Assembly (NCBI GenBank): GCA_017933935.1
Contig: JADWQK010000160.1
Span: 558,001 to 622,000 of the forward strand
Origin: Sesamia nonagrioides
Taxonomy: Eukaryota; Arthropoda; Insecta; Lepidoptera; Noctuidae
DNA length: 64,000 nucleotides
Direction of reading: 5' to 3'
Numbering within the stretch: the first letter of the stretch is position 1; every line of letters begins with the position of its first letter. This document shows positions 12,780 through 23,334 of the stretch, one piece after another. The position numbers and the translations under genes are program-made. A model generated the notes under the pieces. That model ran no database searches. It saw nothing but the letters and a program-made list of their open reading frames with translations, and was not told where the DNA came from.

Positions 12780-14610
12780 GGTACTGGAGTGCTTTGGGGT
12801 CCTACCACCATCTTTGGGACCCAAGTTAACCCCACCTGCCTGACGGTGCACCCGCTGACTTACGGATGGAGTGCTGACGCCACTTTTTCCTTCGGAGCTG
12901 AGTGGTCTGACAACAGTCGCACTCGTAAAAGCAAAACAAGCCAAACTATTATGAATAGGAAAGGAAGAAATGCACGTGACACAGTTAGGGCGCCGCCGCA
13001 AACGGCGCGCAGGAGCTACGCCCGACTCCTGTGACCTGTGGGCTAGGTCTAACGTGTCAGAGGCGGATACGGCTGAAGAAGCGAGCCAAAACCAGAAAAA
13101 TCCGTTGTGCTTTTCCTGGTGTGGTGACGCCGAAAGTATGTTGTTCTGGATCCAGCTCGAAGGACAGTTTCACGGGATACCGTTATCCCAGCGAGTGGTT
13201 CTGGGTGGTGATTTGAACAGTCATGTGGGTGAGAAGATTGACGGACTTGAGCGTGTTCACGGCGGCTTTGGGTACGGCGGCCGCACCGCAGAAGGAAACA
13301 ACATTCTCCAAACGTGTGCAGCCGCTAACCTTGCAATCGTGAACACCTACTTCAAAAAGAAGCAGGAGCACATTGTCACCTTTCGCAGCGGGCGAAGCGC
13401 TACCCGAATAGACTTTCTACCGACTAGGAGACACCACATCGGCAAAGCAGCCAACTGCAAAGTCATAGCCGGTGAGAGTTTAGCTGGACAATACCGCCTC
13501 CTTGTCATAGATCTCTGCGTAACGGCCCATCGTAGACGTGTAGAGCACTGCCGGCACCAGATTTGGTGGCGGCTGCTTGATGAAATAAGTCCTAGGAGTT
13601 CGCATCGGTTATTAGAGACAAGTGCGCTGGACCGATGAAGAATATGTCCAAGACCATTGAGGCAGGATCCAGGCAGCTATTATTGAGGCGGCGCGGGTGG
13701 TGCTCGGAGTCTCTAAGGGCGGCCGCAAACGTGAAAAGGAGACCTGGTGGTGGGACGACACAGTCCAGAGGAAGACTAGGGTGAAGAAAGCCCTCTCTAA
13801 AACGTGGCATCCAGATCGCGACGCATATAAGGTTGTCAAACGTGCCACTTAAAGAGTTGTAGCCAGAGCCAGAGCCAGACCACTTGCAAGCGCTTTACGA
13901 GAAGTAGGAATCATTTGAGGGGCAAAAGATCTTTTCCAAATTGGCATGTTCCAGGGTCAAAGCGGCATAGGATATATCCAAGTGCCGTTGTGTAAAAGAC
14001 CCTACTGGCAACCTGCTATGCAAAGACCTCACGGTGAAGGAGAGATGGCGCTTGTACTTCCACGAGCTGCTGAATAAGCAGCACCAACGGGTGCGGACAC
14101 CGAAATTTATTCCAAATCTTGAATTAGTGCCCCCGATAACGCCCGAGGAAGTCCAAACGACTTTTCGGCAAATCGGAAAGCTGTCGGAACTGACGGAGTC
14201 CCCATTGAGGCCTGGAAGGCGATGGGTCCTCGCGATGCGGGCATGTTAACTAACCTTCTGAACCGCGTGTTCCTGATCGGCAAAATTTCAAGGCAATGGG
14301 GACTGAATATTATTACTCCAGTTTTCAAAGGCAAGGGCTCGGTACACACCCTGAAAATTTTTGAGACGATTATAGACGCTCAGATTCGGCAGGAGTATGC
14401 TGTCTTGGGAGTGTCAATATGGGTTTCGTCCAGGGTAACCATGGATTCTATATTAACACTAAGGTTCACCATGGAGAGATACAGATTGAAGAACACGCCT
14501 CTATATAATGTATGTAGAAAGAGCATATGCAGTCCCCATACAGGCCTCAGCATCCATGATCCACCTCCCTGGTTGCTCATGTATGCTGAGGCGATATCCT
14601 CACTGTGACT
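12780..14610 (+). pseudogene. Decayed RTE-type LINE (endonuclease and RT remnants)
   Basis: A frame from 12970 to 13638 contains the C-terminal part of an endonuclease/exonuclease/phosphatase domain: VVLGGDLNSHVG (GDLN near 13207), then GRTAEGNNIL, and an RIDF motif where RTE elements have the ID near the end of the domain. Farther on are WRLYFHELLN (14046), WGLNIITPVFKGKGS (14300) and LKIFETIIDAQIR, the RTE reverse-transcriptase opening, and a ruined YADD box read as YAEA near 14580. Stops and frameshifts separate these pieces. Not functional. Confidence 0.82.
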
Positions 14611-14619
14611 GTCCCCTGT

Positions 14620-15380
14620 CCGCATCGCGCTGGCTGACCCGGACAGTTGGAGCGGCGTGTGAATTAGGCGGCTGACCTGTCCCACCGGACCGGACCCACA
14701 GTGACGGGCCAGCATCAATGGAGGATTGCGGAAGCAGGTGTGAGATGAAACACTGGGGTGGTTTTCAATCATTAAGAGTCCGACAGACCCGTCGCCCGCC
14801 CCAGGGCGGCGGACATCGCATGAGGATGTTCCACCCCGGAAACAAAAAAAAAAAAGGATTTCGGGGCGGCGCCGGCAGCGGCGCGGGAGCCGGGCGGGCA
14901 TCGAAGACCCGTTCTCGAAACTAGCGGGCAGATCGCGCGTCACTATAGCCGCGTAGTATTGTGTTCACGATTGTGTCGACGAGATATTTGTTTTTATTCG
15001 CGAAAGAAATGTTTGAACAATGGCGGCAACAACTTTTTGAATCAAAAAGTTGTTGCCGCCATGTTATTCCTAACGCTCGATCACCGCTTGACTTTAAGTA
15101 CACCGCTCGCTGCCCGCCCGCTGCCCGCAAGATTCGAACGCGAGAAGTACACCGCTCGCTGCCCGCCACCGCCCCGTTGTGCCGCGCCGCTGTTTTCGAA
15201 AACCGGTCCGTTTGATGTAACGCATAAGATCCTGCCGATCACTCGCCACCGCAACGCTGCCCGCAAGATTCGAGGCAGAGGCCTAAAAATAAACCGTGGC
15301 CCTGGCGCACAGGCACACACAGGCACAGGCCTAGAGCGGGAGAGGTCATTTGACGATTTCTCATCCAGAACAAAAAAATG
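14620..15380. other. GC-rich block inside the hAT-like element, no gene seen
   Basis: Much richer in GC than its surroundings. It has short internal repeats: agtacaccgctcgctgcccg near 15097 and again near 15146, and gctgcccgcaagattcga near 15119 and 15257. The end (15328-15380) matches dispersed Repeat E. Long frames on both strands look like products of GC bias, not genes. Confidence 0.6.
15020..15062. repeat. Perfect 21-bp inverted repeat with one-base loop
   Basis: atggcggcaacaactttttga, one A, then its exact reverse complement (15042-15062). A near-perfect palindrome of unknown origin within the GC-rich block. Confidence 0.95.
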
Positions 15381-15386
15381 GTAGTA

Positions 15387-16190
15387 GGCTATTTGACAGT
15401 ATTCATTTTTTTGGGATTTTTTGCTTTAATTGCATAAAATGAGGGTTCTTTATGTCATTTACACGAGTTTTAATAAAAAATGCAATAAATGAGTTTGAGT
15501 TTGAAAATAATAACAATTAATACATACAAAACACTAAAATATGTTTAGCTTTTTGTTTCTCGCGCCACACATTGTGAAACGATCCGGATTGGCTAATGTC
15601 GCGATGACGTCATACGCGCATCAAGGCTTGTTTTCGGCAAACTTATAAAACTGTTTTTTGGGGGTTTTTATCGATTTATTTGTACAACCCGGTACAGCAC
15701 ACCGCTTGTAAACCATTTTATTAGATAACAACAACAAATCCATACTAATATTATAAATGCGAAAGTAACTCTGTCTGTCTGTTTGTTACGCTTTCCCGCT
15801 TAAATCTCTCAACCGATTTTGATGAAATTTGGCACAGACAATCTTTAGACCCTGAGAAAAACATAGACTACCTTTTATCCCGGAAAAATTTGATGTTCCC
15901 GAGGGAAATCTATAAAGCGCGATATAACCGAACTCCACGCGGGCGAAGCCGCGGGCGGAAAGCTAGTAATAAATAAAAACAAACACCACTGAGAACCGAA
16001 AACCGCTTGTGACGTCAATTACAAAGCTCGACGCCATATTGCTGAATAAATCGTTTTCGCGGCTTATTTGAATTTTTATTTGCATATTTCTTACGAAATA
16101 CGTATTTAAAATTAAAAAAAATACTTTCGGTGAACTTCTTAACCGCAACCAAGTAATTCGAGATAAAAATTATAAATCTGTCAAATAGCC
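15387..16190 (-). mobile_element. THAP-MITE copy 1, interrupted by a Helitron
   Basis: Terminal inverted repeats ggctatttgacag...ctgtcaaatagcc. Without the Helitron (15739-15966) it is about 576 bp, like the two other copies. On the minus strand an ATG at about 15717 opens MVYKRCAVPGCTNKSIKTP, resembling the start of a THAP zinc finger (C-x4-C close to the N-terminus); no transposase follows. Confidence 0.82.
15739..15966 (+). mobile_element. Non-autonomous Helitron, family H1, nested in THAP-MITE
   Basis: TC start (tccatactaatattataaa), gtctgtctgt run, GC-rich hairpin cgcgggcgaagccgcg and CTAG end followed by T. About as long as 2945-3173 and closely similar to it. Confidence 0.88.
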
Positions 16191-16633
16191 TGATCCGTAG
16201 TGGCAGCTCGTTTAATTCAGATTTTGTCGAATTTTTTGCAATTTACTGGTCAGTGTCAAGTTGTAACTTGATCAAAATATGATCTGCGATAATAATAACG
16301 ATTTAACTACGGATCTACCATAAATGAAACTGATTATAATTTTTACCCGGTAAAAATTAAAATTGGGTGGGTAAAAATAGGTATAAATGGGTATTTACCC
16401 ATAGTTCGGGTTTTTACCGGGTAAATGCCCATCTCTAGTCATCATCATTTATGAGAAAAAGCCTTCTCTTATCCTTTTGAAATTGTGAAAATTAGTGACC
16501 ATAGGAAACGCTTGTTCAAAGAGATTGACCACAAAGGTTTCCTTAAAACATAAGCCCTGAGTTTTAAAGCAATTAACTATAGACTTGGCTACTGGAACAT
16601 TACCTTATTTGCGTTACTGAGGCTTATTAATTA

Positions 16634-17219
16634 CTAGCGGCTACCCGCGACTTCCTTCGCGTTTTTTTTATATTCTCCCCTCCTATTGGTGGCAGCAATC
16701 ATCATCGTCATCATCATCCCAGCGTTAATCCCAGTCGCATCCGAAGCCTTTTCAGCTTTGGAGTCTGGGGTCCGCTTTTACCAGTCCAACTACTGATATG
16801 GCTAAACGTCGACATTTTCCGTGAAGCGACTGCCGTCTGACCTCCACAACCCGAAGACGATATCGAAGCATTGCAGTTAGACCAATTGTTGGACTTTTGA
16901 GGGCTCGAGCAACCCATAACGGCTTAACGTGCTTTCCGAGGCACGACCAGACCAGTGCAAATATTCGTATTCATGCATACGAATACTTGCACTGTGCGGG
17001 GATCGAACCCGCGCCACCTTGCGCAGCGGCCGCGTCCGCTACCGCTACGCCACGGAGGCTGTCATATTGGTCGCAGCAATGTTATAGTCTATAGCTATAG
17101 CTTTCCAGGATTAATGGGCTATCCAACGCAAAAATAATTCTTCAAATCGGACCAGTAGTTCCTGAGATTAGCGAGTTCAAACAAAAAACAAACTCTTCAG
17201 CTTTATATATTAGTATAGA
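16634..17219 (-). mobile_element. Helitron family H2, split by a SINE-A
   Basis: Read on the minus strand it starts TC (plus ...tagtataga at 17219) and ends CTAG (16634-16637). The H2 body is in two parts, 16634-16699 and 17065-17219, with the SINE between. Confidence 0.85.
16700..17064 (-). mobile_element. SINE-A, full length, inside a Helitron
   Basis: tRNA-derived SINE. On the minus strand the head reads cctccgtggcgtagcggtag (A-box-like), then gggttcgatccccg (B box), a gtgcaaat...atttgcac hairpin, the conserved body, and a (GAT)n tail. Flanked by tattggtggcagcaat (16684-16699) and tattggtcgcagcaat (17065-17080), a 16-bp target duplication with one mismatch. Confidence 0.92.
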
Positions 17220-17574
17220 TCCGGGTGTAAATCTGCTGCTGTTCCTCTAACCACACGTGTCTGTCTGTCTGCACGTTACTTGCAATAGGAACTAATGGAC
17301 GCTACAAATGTCATGCTCACTTAAATGTCTCGCTGGTGGTAGCGTGTGTGTTAGGTCATTGGGTTCCCTTCAATATGGTTGAGCTGAATGATGCTGATCC
17401 ATACCGTCATCTCTTAGCTGCCACGGCGATTTTAATTTCTGAATTGATTTTTGTGTGTTTGCCATAATGGACGCTCTCAGCGTACAATATATTTCTGCAT
17501 CGTTCTCACACGGTTGATTTCAACATGAATGATCTAATCAAATATTTGTAACAATAGCTTGAAAATTTAAAAGA

Positions 17575-17728
17575 GTGTCCATGGAGTTTCTTGCCCGTTC
17601 TTCTCCATAGGTACCTACTCTTTGGAATGGGCGACTAGCTCCATCTTATTAACTGACCGACCTTCTAACAATTCAAAAGTGCCTGTAACTGGTTTATTTG
17701 AAATAAATGCTTTGAATTGATTTGAAAT
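17575..17728 (+). repeat. LINE 3' UTR-like fragment
   Basis: tttcttgcccgttcttctcc, tttggaatgggcgactagct, caattcaaaagtgcctgtaa and an aataaatgctttgaattgat end. Confidence 0.55.
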
Positions 17729-18185
17729 GGCGCCAATTTCGTAGCCAATTGCTGAGCCGATACAACTAAAATTGGCATCCACGAGTTACAATTCACAATA
17801 ATCCTATTAAAACATATGCGGCAATGTTTTTATTTCCGTAACACAAAAGGCAAGCCCTTGGAATGATATTCATTGGCGGGAGCTCTTTGAATGGAAAGCT
17901 TTTCCCGTATTATGCGTGGGTTGCTATTCCATATGTAATATGTAGATATGTTAACCTATTGTTGAACAAAAATAACTTTAAAATTGTTAACATCTGGCTG
18001 TAGGTATATCCTGCACAACCTAGTTGGAAGGGCGTAGCTGACGAAAACAAAAAAAAAAGTAATAAACCGCTACAATGCGTTCATGTTTTTGTCTTTTGAC
18101 CTTATGGAGATTTCAAGTATTGGAATATTAAAATAATGCTTTGAGTTATTGGATTCCCTCGTCCTATTATCTTGTCTCTGCTAAA

Positions 18186-18262
18186 TCATCATCATCATCC
18201 CAGCGTTAATCCCAGTCGCATCCGAAGCCTTTTCAGCTTTGGAGTCTGGGGTCCGCTTTATC
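18186..18262 (-). mobile_element. SINE-A 3' end fragment upstream of the E(Pc) exon
   Basis: catcatcatcatcccagcg through gtctggggtccgctt. About 70 bp upstream of the exon acceptor; no other SINE part is present. Confidence 0.75.
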
Positions 18263-18330
18263 TCTCGCTTTGTCTCTGCTAAATATATACATAAATACTG
18301 AACTAACAGAAAATTTTCTCTTGTCTACAG

Positions 18331-18472
18331 GAACACCATCTCCAGAGAGCGATATCAGGCACTGGTCTGATAATACCAACGCCTGAGGTATGCCAGGTCA
18401 GCGACCTAGACTTCTACGAGCGATGTTACCCGCCCGATTACAAAATGCCCAAGCAGCACATTCATATGCAGC
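18331..18472 (+). CDS. E(Pc): Internal exon of Enhancer of polycomb (EPL1-domain protein)
   Basis: A 142-nt open exon. It is preceded by a polypyrimidine tract and acceptor (ttttctcttgtctacag, 18314-18330) and followed by a consensus donor gtaagt (18473-18478). It reads 47 codons from phase 0 and ends one base into the next codon. The peptide starts EHHLQRAIS, then has IIPTPEV, then DFYERCYPPDYKMPKQ and IHMQ. In the family, EHHLQRAIS, a (I/V)P.PE segment and (K/R)MP(K/R)Q..IH.QP occur in this order in the N-terminal EPL1 region; the split last codon starting with C fits the expected Pro. Known role: E(Pc) is a scaffold subunit of the NuA4/Tip60 histone acetyltransferase complex in the nucleus. 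No flanking exon was found, so the introns are long. The family call is from memory of motifs, not a search; the exon structure itself is strongly supported. Confidence 0.82.
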
Positions 18473-20297
18473 GTAAGTCGAACAATACAATTTTGTCGTA
18501 TAATAGCACGATTTTTTGGGAACGTGATATTATGCAGACGTTTCGCGATGTCGCTTGGTAGATAACGTATTCCGTTTTTCTTAAGTTAAGTATATAGATT
18601 TTGCTACGGGCTATTGCTATTTTTCCTATTGCTAGGCAAAAATTCCTTCTCTGGGACGGCGCCATTAAGTTGGTCAGAATAAGCTGGAATTGTCTTGACT
18701 ATTATAATTTTAAGTTTTTTTAGGAACTCTCAATCTGTTTTTACTAAATTCTAAACTTAATGAGCCTATAATTTCATTAATAAACAGTAAAGTACTGGAT
18801 AAAAACGAATCATTTAAAGGATATCGTAGTTAGGCACAACGCGCCGTTGCGTTGGATTCTGGTAGAACAACTTGCTTGAAGTTTTCAAAGAAGTAGTTCT
18901 ACTGGAGTCGCTTCGCGTCTCTTTCTAGCCGTTCAGCGACTGCCATCGGCCCCATATACGCCTTTTATTCATGGCTGCTTTCATTCCCTATATGAATATA
19001 TGTTTACGTTCATATATTATATGACTTAAAGCGAATGCCTTATGTCTGTTAGCTTTATAGACAAATGTGTATACAGGACCTTTATTGGACGGGAAGTTTC
19101 CTTGTTTGTTTTAGCTACAGGAAAACGTGTTTTATAGACAATCCATATTTTTGGAATGCAATCTAAGAGCTGAATTCATAGAATTTTATGTGACGGTTAA
19201 TTTAGGTACCCTTTATGTACCTATGTGTAACTATCAATTTTTTAAATAATAATTGATATAATAATATATTGGGCGGTGGCCCCAAACTAGGCAGTTACCT
19301 GTATTGGAATTGCTCCATTTTCAGCCTCATTCTTGCAAGACAAGAAAAAATAAACTAAAACTGAACTAGTACTTTAGAAGACAAAGTAATAAAAAGGTTT
19401 TTTTAATAAGAAAAAAATCTACTGAAATTACAATGAGCATCTCAAATTTAATATTCTCCTTTGAAAGTTGAATTTACGATGAATATAGGGCACTCGGAAG
19501 TTAGGTATATAATAATACCGGAAGGAAGCTCTCTAGTTGAAGCTGAAAGCACTGCCTTTCAAAACTCGTGGCTCGTGGTATTCTGCTACCACGATAAAGT
19601 ATTATATATGTTAATTTACGTTTGCTTGAAACTGATTTTTCAGTAGATATTCCGGAAACGGGAAACCGCTGGAATGAAGATAATTATCAATCCAAAATAG
19701 ACTACAGGGGATTCGTACCTCAAACAAAATAAAAAAAGTCTTAATTTAAATACAATTAACTGGGGTTAAATAATTAAATTTTGACGTTTTCATTACACGC
19801 TTCCAACCTAGCGTGATGCAGCTGAATACCCGTATTTTGAATTTGGATGTCGATGTTCGTATATTGATATCCAAATCTCCGATTCAGGGTCCGTCAAGGG
19901 ACACATGAAGTTTTACTTAAGCTATTAAATGAAATGTATAGCTTAGCCAGCTGAAAATACATCACACGATCACGATTTTGCCTTTCTAACTAAATTAAAT
20001 ATGAAAGAGTCGATGACCCATAAGGTCGTTGGTCCTCTTTTCTGTAAAAAACTCTATAGTCCCTCGAATATATGTGAAAGGTAGGATTGGTAAACATTAT
20101 ACTAAGTCTGAACAGTTTAAGTCGAGATATCCTATTTTCAAAGACGCTTAAACGTTAGGTTTAAGTCATAGACCAGGCTTAAAAGCAATTGGGTCAAGTA
20201 TTGTTTTGAAGCTCTTGAATTAAGAGGTTTGTCTCAAGGCACCACAAACCTATTGATTGTAAAATTCTATGTAATAACTATGCTCCTATTGTGTGAG
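18473..20297 (+). other. Intron 3' of the E(Pc) exon
   Basis: Begins with the donor gtaagt. The next E(Pc) exon, expected to begin by completing a Pro codon and to carry a PDYD.DSEDE acidic motif, was not found here or elsewhere downstream by eye. Confidence 0.55.
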
Positions 20298-20665
20298 AGA
20301 GAATGGGCCGCATGGCAAGTGCAGGTTGGTGGACAAAGTTTCACAGCACAAGACAAGAGTTCGATCCCCGTGCTGTGCAAATATTTGTATGTATGCATGA
20401 ATATGAATATTTGCACTGGTCTGGTCGTGCCTCGGAAATCACGTTAAGTCTTTGGTCCCGGTTGCCATACGAACATCTAATGGCAGTCGTTACGGGTTTT
20501 TGGAGCCCTCAAAAGTCCAGCAATTGGTCTAATGCAATGCTTTGATGTAGACTTCGGTTTGTGGAGGTCAGACGGCAGTCGCTTCACAGAAAAGATCGAA
20601 GTTTAGCCAAAATCAGCAGCTGAAAAAGCTTCGGATGCGACTGGGATTAACGTTGAGAATTAAAT
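20298..20665 (+). mobile_element. SINE-A with a variant tRNA-like head
   Basis: The body and the gtgcaaat hairpin match SINE-A, but the head differs: gggccgcatggcaagtgcag and gagttcgatccccgtgctg (B box). This suggests another tRNA-related head on the same body. The short flank gagaat occurs at both ends. Confidence 0.75.
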
Positions 20666-21304
20666 AAGGTGATTCAAAATGACAAGTCTCGTCGATAATG
20701 ACATGGCCGTTAACATGCGAACATAATAATTAACACGACAAAATGAAACACGACATTCTTCAATCAACTAAATCCCAGGTGACAGTCGAAGCATTAAACA
20801 GTCGGACAATCACTAATACCGCGCGCTCTAAACACATTTTGATTAGCTGACTACGACAGACTGCGGTACTTTGATAGGTTGGTTATCCAGGGCTGATGAG
20901 CCCTTTCCGTTTGAGGTAGATCCATTTATTAAGCCGCCTAAACAGGGTAAGCAGGGATTAAAACAAGTTTCTAAACGCTTTAATTGTGTCTAAATGCTGT
21001 TTGTGAGCAGTCTAAATTGGTCGGGTATTAGAGGCTGTTGAGATCATTGCTTAAGATCATTATAATACTAAGAAATATCGGAATATAAAAGCACGTGATG
21101 TACTAACGGGATTAGTATGTGTTAAACCAGCTGATTGAATCTGTAAAAATACCATGAAAAGTTTGGCAAAGTGCGCTTAGACTCAGCTGTCAATAGTGTA
21201 TACCTAACATTCGTTAGAACGATAGCTCACTCCACGCTCACTTCCTGACGTGAATATTTTCAATAAGAGGGTTATTTGTATTGCTGATATACAGGTATAT
21301 TGTT

Positions 21305-21472
21305 TTTATATTTGAGTGTCTTCAAGGCTAGAGTGAATAGGCTCTTAATAAACTAGCGCGTTTTACCATCAACGATCGCATCACTGCTTACCTTCACTAC
21401 CAGCACTTGCTACCATCAGGCGGGATTGCGGTCAAGCGCTAGTTTATAAATTATAAAAAAAAAATGTTTTCA
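21305..21472 (+). repeat. LINE-J 3' tail only
   Basis: gagtgtcttcaaggctagag, then the aataggctcttaataaacta tail with a small duplication (ttcactaccagcacttgcta near 21393-21412) and an A run. Confidence 0.78.
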
Positions 21473-21667
21473 CCTACTCTATTGGTTTACGCGGCACCAG
21501 TAAAGTTTCCAGTCAGCATATTTTTCCTGACCTTAACAAATTACTCTATCACATAAGTCTATTCAAATAACTACAGTCATCGTCATAAATACACTTGTTT
21601 TATGCAAATATTTCAATATTTGCACAAAAAACGAACACGGTTTTAGTTGATCAAAATTACAACGTTA

Positions 21668-21985
21668 CCGTACGGAGGACGGGTCTGAGCAGTTGTGTTG
21701 CGTTGTGTGGCGGGTACGATGCGCCAAATGTTGTTGTGGCGGGAGTTTGGTCGTGAAGAGTCTCCAGATCAATCTCCCTCTAGCGCAGCATCGTTTGGTT
21801 GTGTTGGTCTTGGTTTTTACATTGCATCACCTCGCTCAACTGCCGTCATCCTTGCTATTCCTAAGTTTTTTAAGTGAATAGACTTAATAAACTAGTGCGC
21901 TTTACCATCAACGATTGCATCACTGCTTACTATCAGGCCGGATTGCAGTCAAGCACTAGTTTATAAATATTAAAAAAAAAGACCA
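21668..21985 (+). repeat. Repeat D
   Basis: gaggacgggtctgagcagtt through ctcaactgccgtcatccttg and the tail tttaccatcaacgattgcat, then a TA/A-rich end. Confidence 0.8.
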
Positions 21986-23334
21986 AAGTTACAAAGAAAA
22001 CGAAACGCAATGTATTTATAATACCGCTATATGTATTTATGTGTCCACCTGAGGCTCTGCAGCAATATTTATGCTGAAAATCTGAAATCGTTGAAGCCTG
22101 TATTGAAATATAGGTCACGCGTGCCACGGGCTAGGCTAACATATTTACTAGGTTTAATATGCTAAACCATGCGTACTGACTGCATTCACTGTACCAAATA
22201 TTGTGACGGTTTTGGACGAATTTGTCATCCTAACTCCGAATATGTTGCATAAAATTTAGTACTAACTACGTTGCTGTGCAGACGTATCATCAGTTTTTGA
22301 GTCTGTCAATACAGCAGCTGTGTTACTCTCTAATCTTTACTTACTTGTCCGTTGAACTAATTGAAAGTAGTCGTGGGTAATTTCGAGGTAATTGAACTAC
22401 TTTGAATGATGGATTTATCTGATAATGCATATGTGTAAATAAATAACAACATAATTACTATATATTTTTTTATTGTTAGTCTACTCTGTCCCACTCCTAG
22501 ACAATGCCCTCCCTCCAGTCCTTCCAAATTGTCCAAGTTTTGATGAAATCTATTCAGCTCATTCCGTCTAATACGTGTTCTTCCGCGACCTCGCCATGCT
22601 GTCTCAGGGCACCAATTCTATGCTATTTGGACCCACAGTTCGTCCGTGACAAACTTGGACTTTCAATAGCATTCTGAAGTCCAATTTCAAGGTCTGCCAA
22701 CGAGCACTCGAGCGTAATATACTAGATTCGGATCGTTTTGGAAACACAATAGTACGCTTCAAAACAAAAGTGGTTGACGTAACTCAAAAGGCTGCCTAAT
22801 TTAAATGGGACTGAGCAGGACATGACTGTCGCTTATTTAATTATTTTAAATTACCCACACAAAAGGTACAAAGGCGGCTTTAAATCCTTACTAGGCCTTA
22901 TAGACTACTTTTTGTCTCCACAGCATGTGCCTACACGTAGGGTATTTTCAGACACCCACGCTGGCGAAAGCACAGACAGAAGTTAATACTTTAAAGAAAA
23001 ATATTTGTGTAGCACTGCTTTTATAAAGGGTCCTTTATAAAATTTCATTACGAATAAAACCCAGTTAAGATTAGATCATATTAAAGGGATACGTAACATA
23101 ACATCCCTTTGTCGAAAACCCTTTATCAATCAAAACCCCTGTTGCTTAGCTACAAAGTATTCTATATGGTAATCTAGTACATACATATAAGTCATTTTGT
23201 ACATATTTAAACCAATAGCGGGTAAAGGCTACGTGTTTCTGGTCGGTTTAACTCGCACACTACCGTTTCTAAATTGTCAAAAAAATACACTGGTATTTTT
23301 TTCTTCTCATTATAAGTAGATCTGATTTTTTAAG
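21986..23334. other. Noncoding stretch
   Basis: Contains a less AT-rich piece (22480-22830, ctactctgtcccactcctag...) that may be a decayed LINE. No frame supports a family. Confidence 0.4.

Larger units (their letters stand above)
12618..16437. mobile_element. hAT-like composite element with nested insertions
   Basis: Terminal sequences taaagatgggc (left) and gcccatctcta (right, reverse complement tagagatgggc), each followed inward by A-rich gggtaaaa repeats. Exact 8-bp duplications gtcatcat lie outside (12610-12617 and 16438-16445), as expected for hAT transposition. No hAT transposase is seen inside; the interior is a decayed RTE LINE, a GC-rich block and a THAP-MITE holding a Helitron. 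Confidence 0.8.

Noticed and set aside
14380..14943. 187-codon minus frame
   Set aside because: It runs opposite the decayed RTE RT and into the GC-rich block; no domain recognised.
16970..17060. tRNA-like sequence with A and B boxes
   Set aside because: It is the head of SINE-A, flanked by target duplications, not a tRNA gene. The same holds for 26940-27017, 59708-59780 and 58755-58840.
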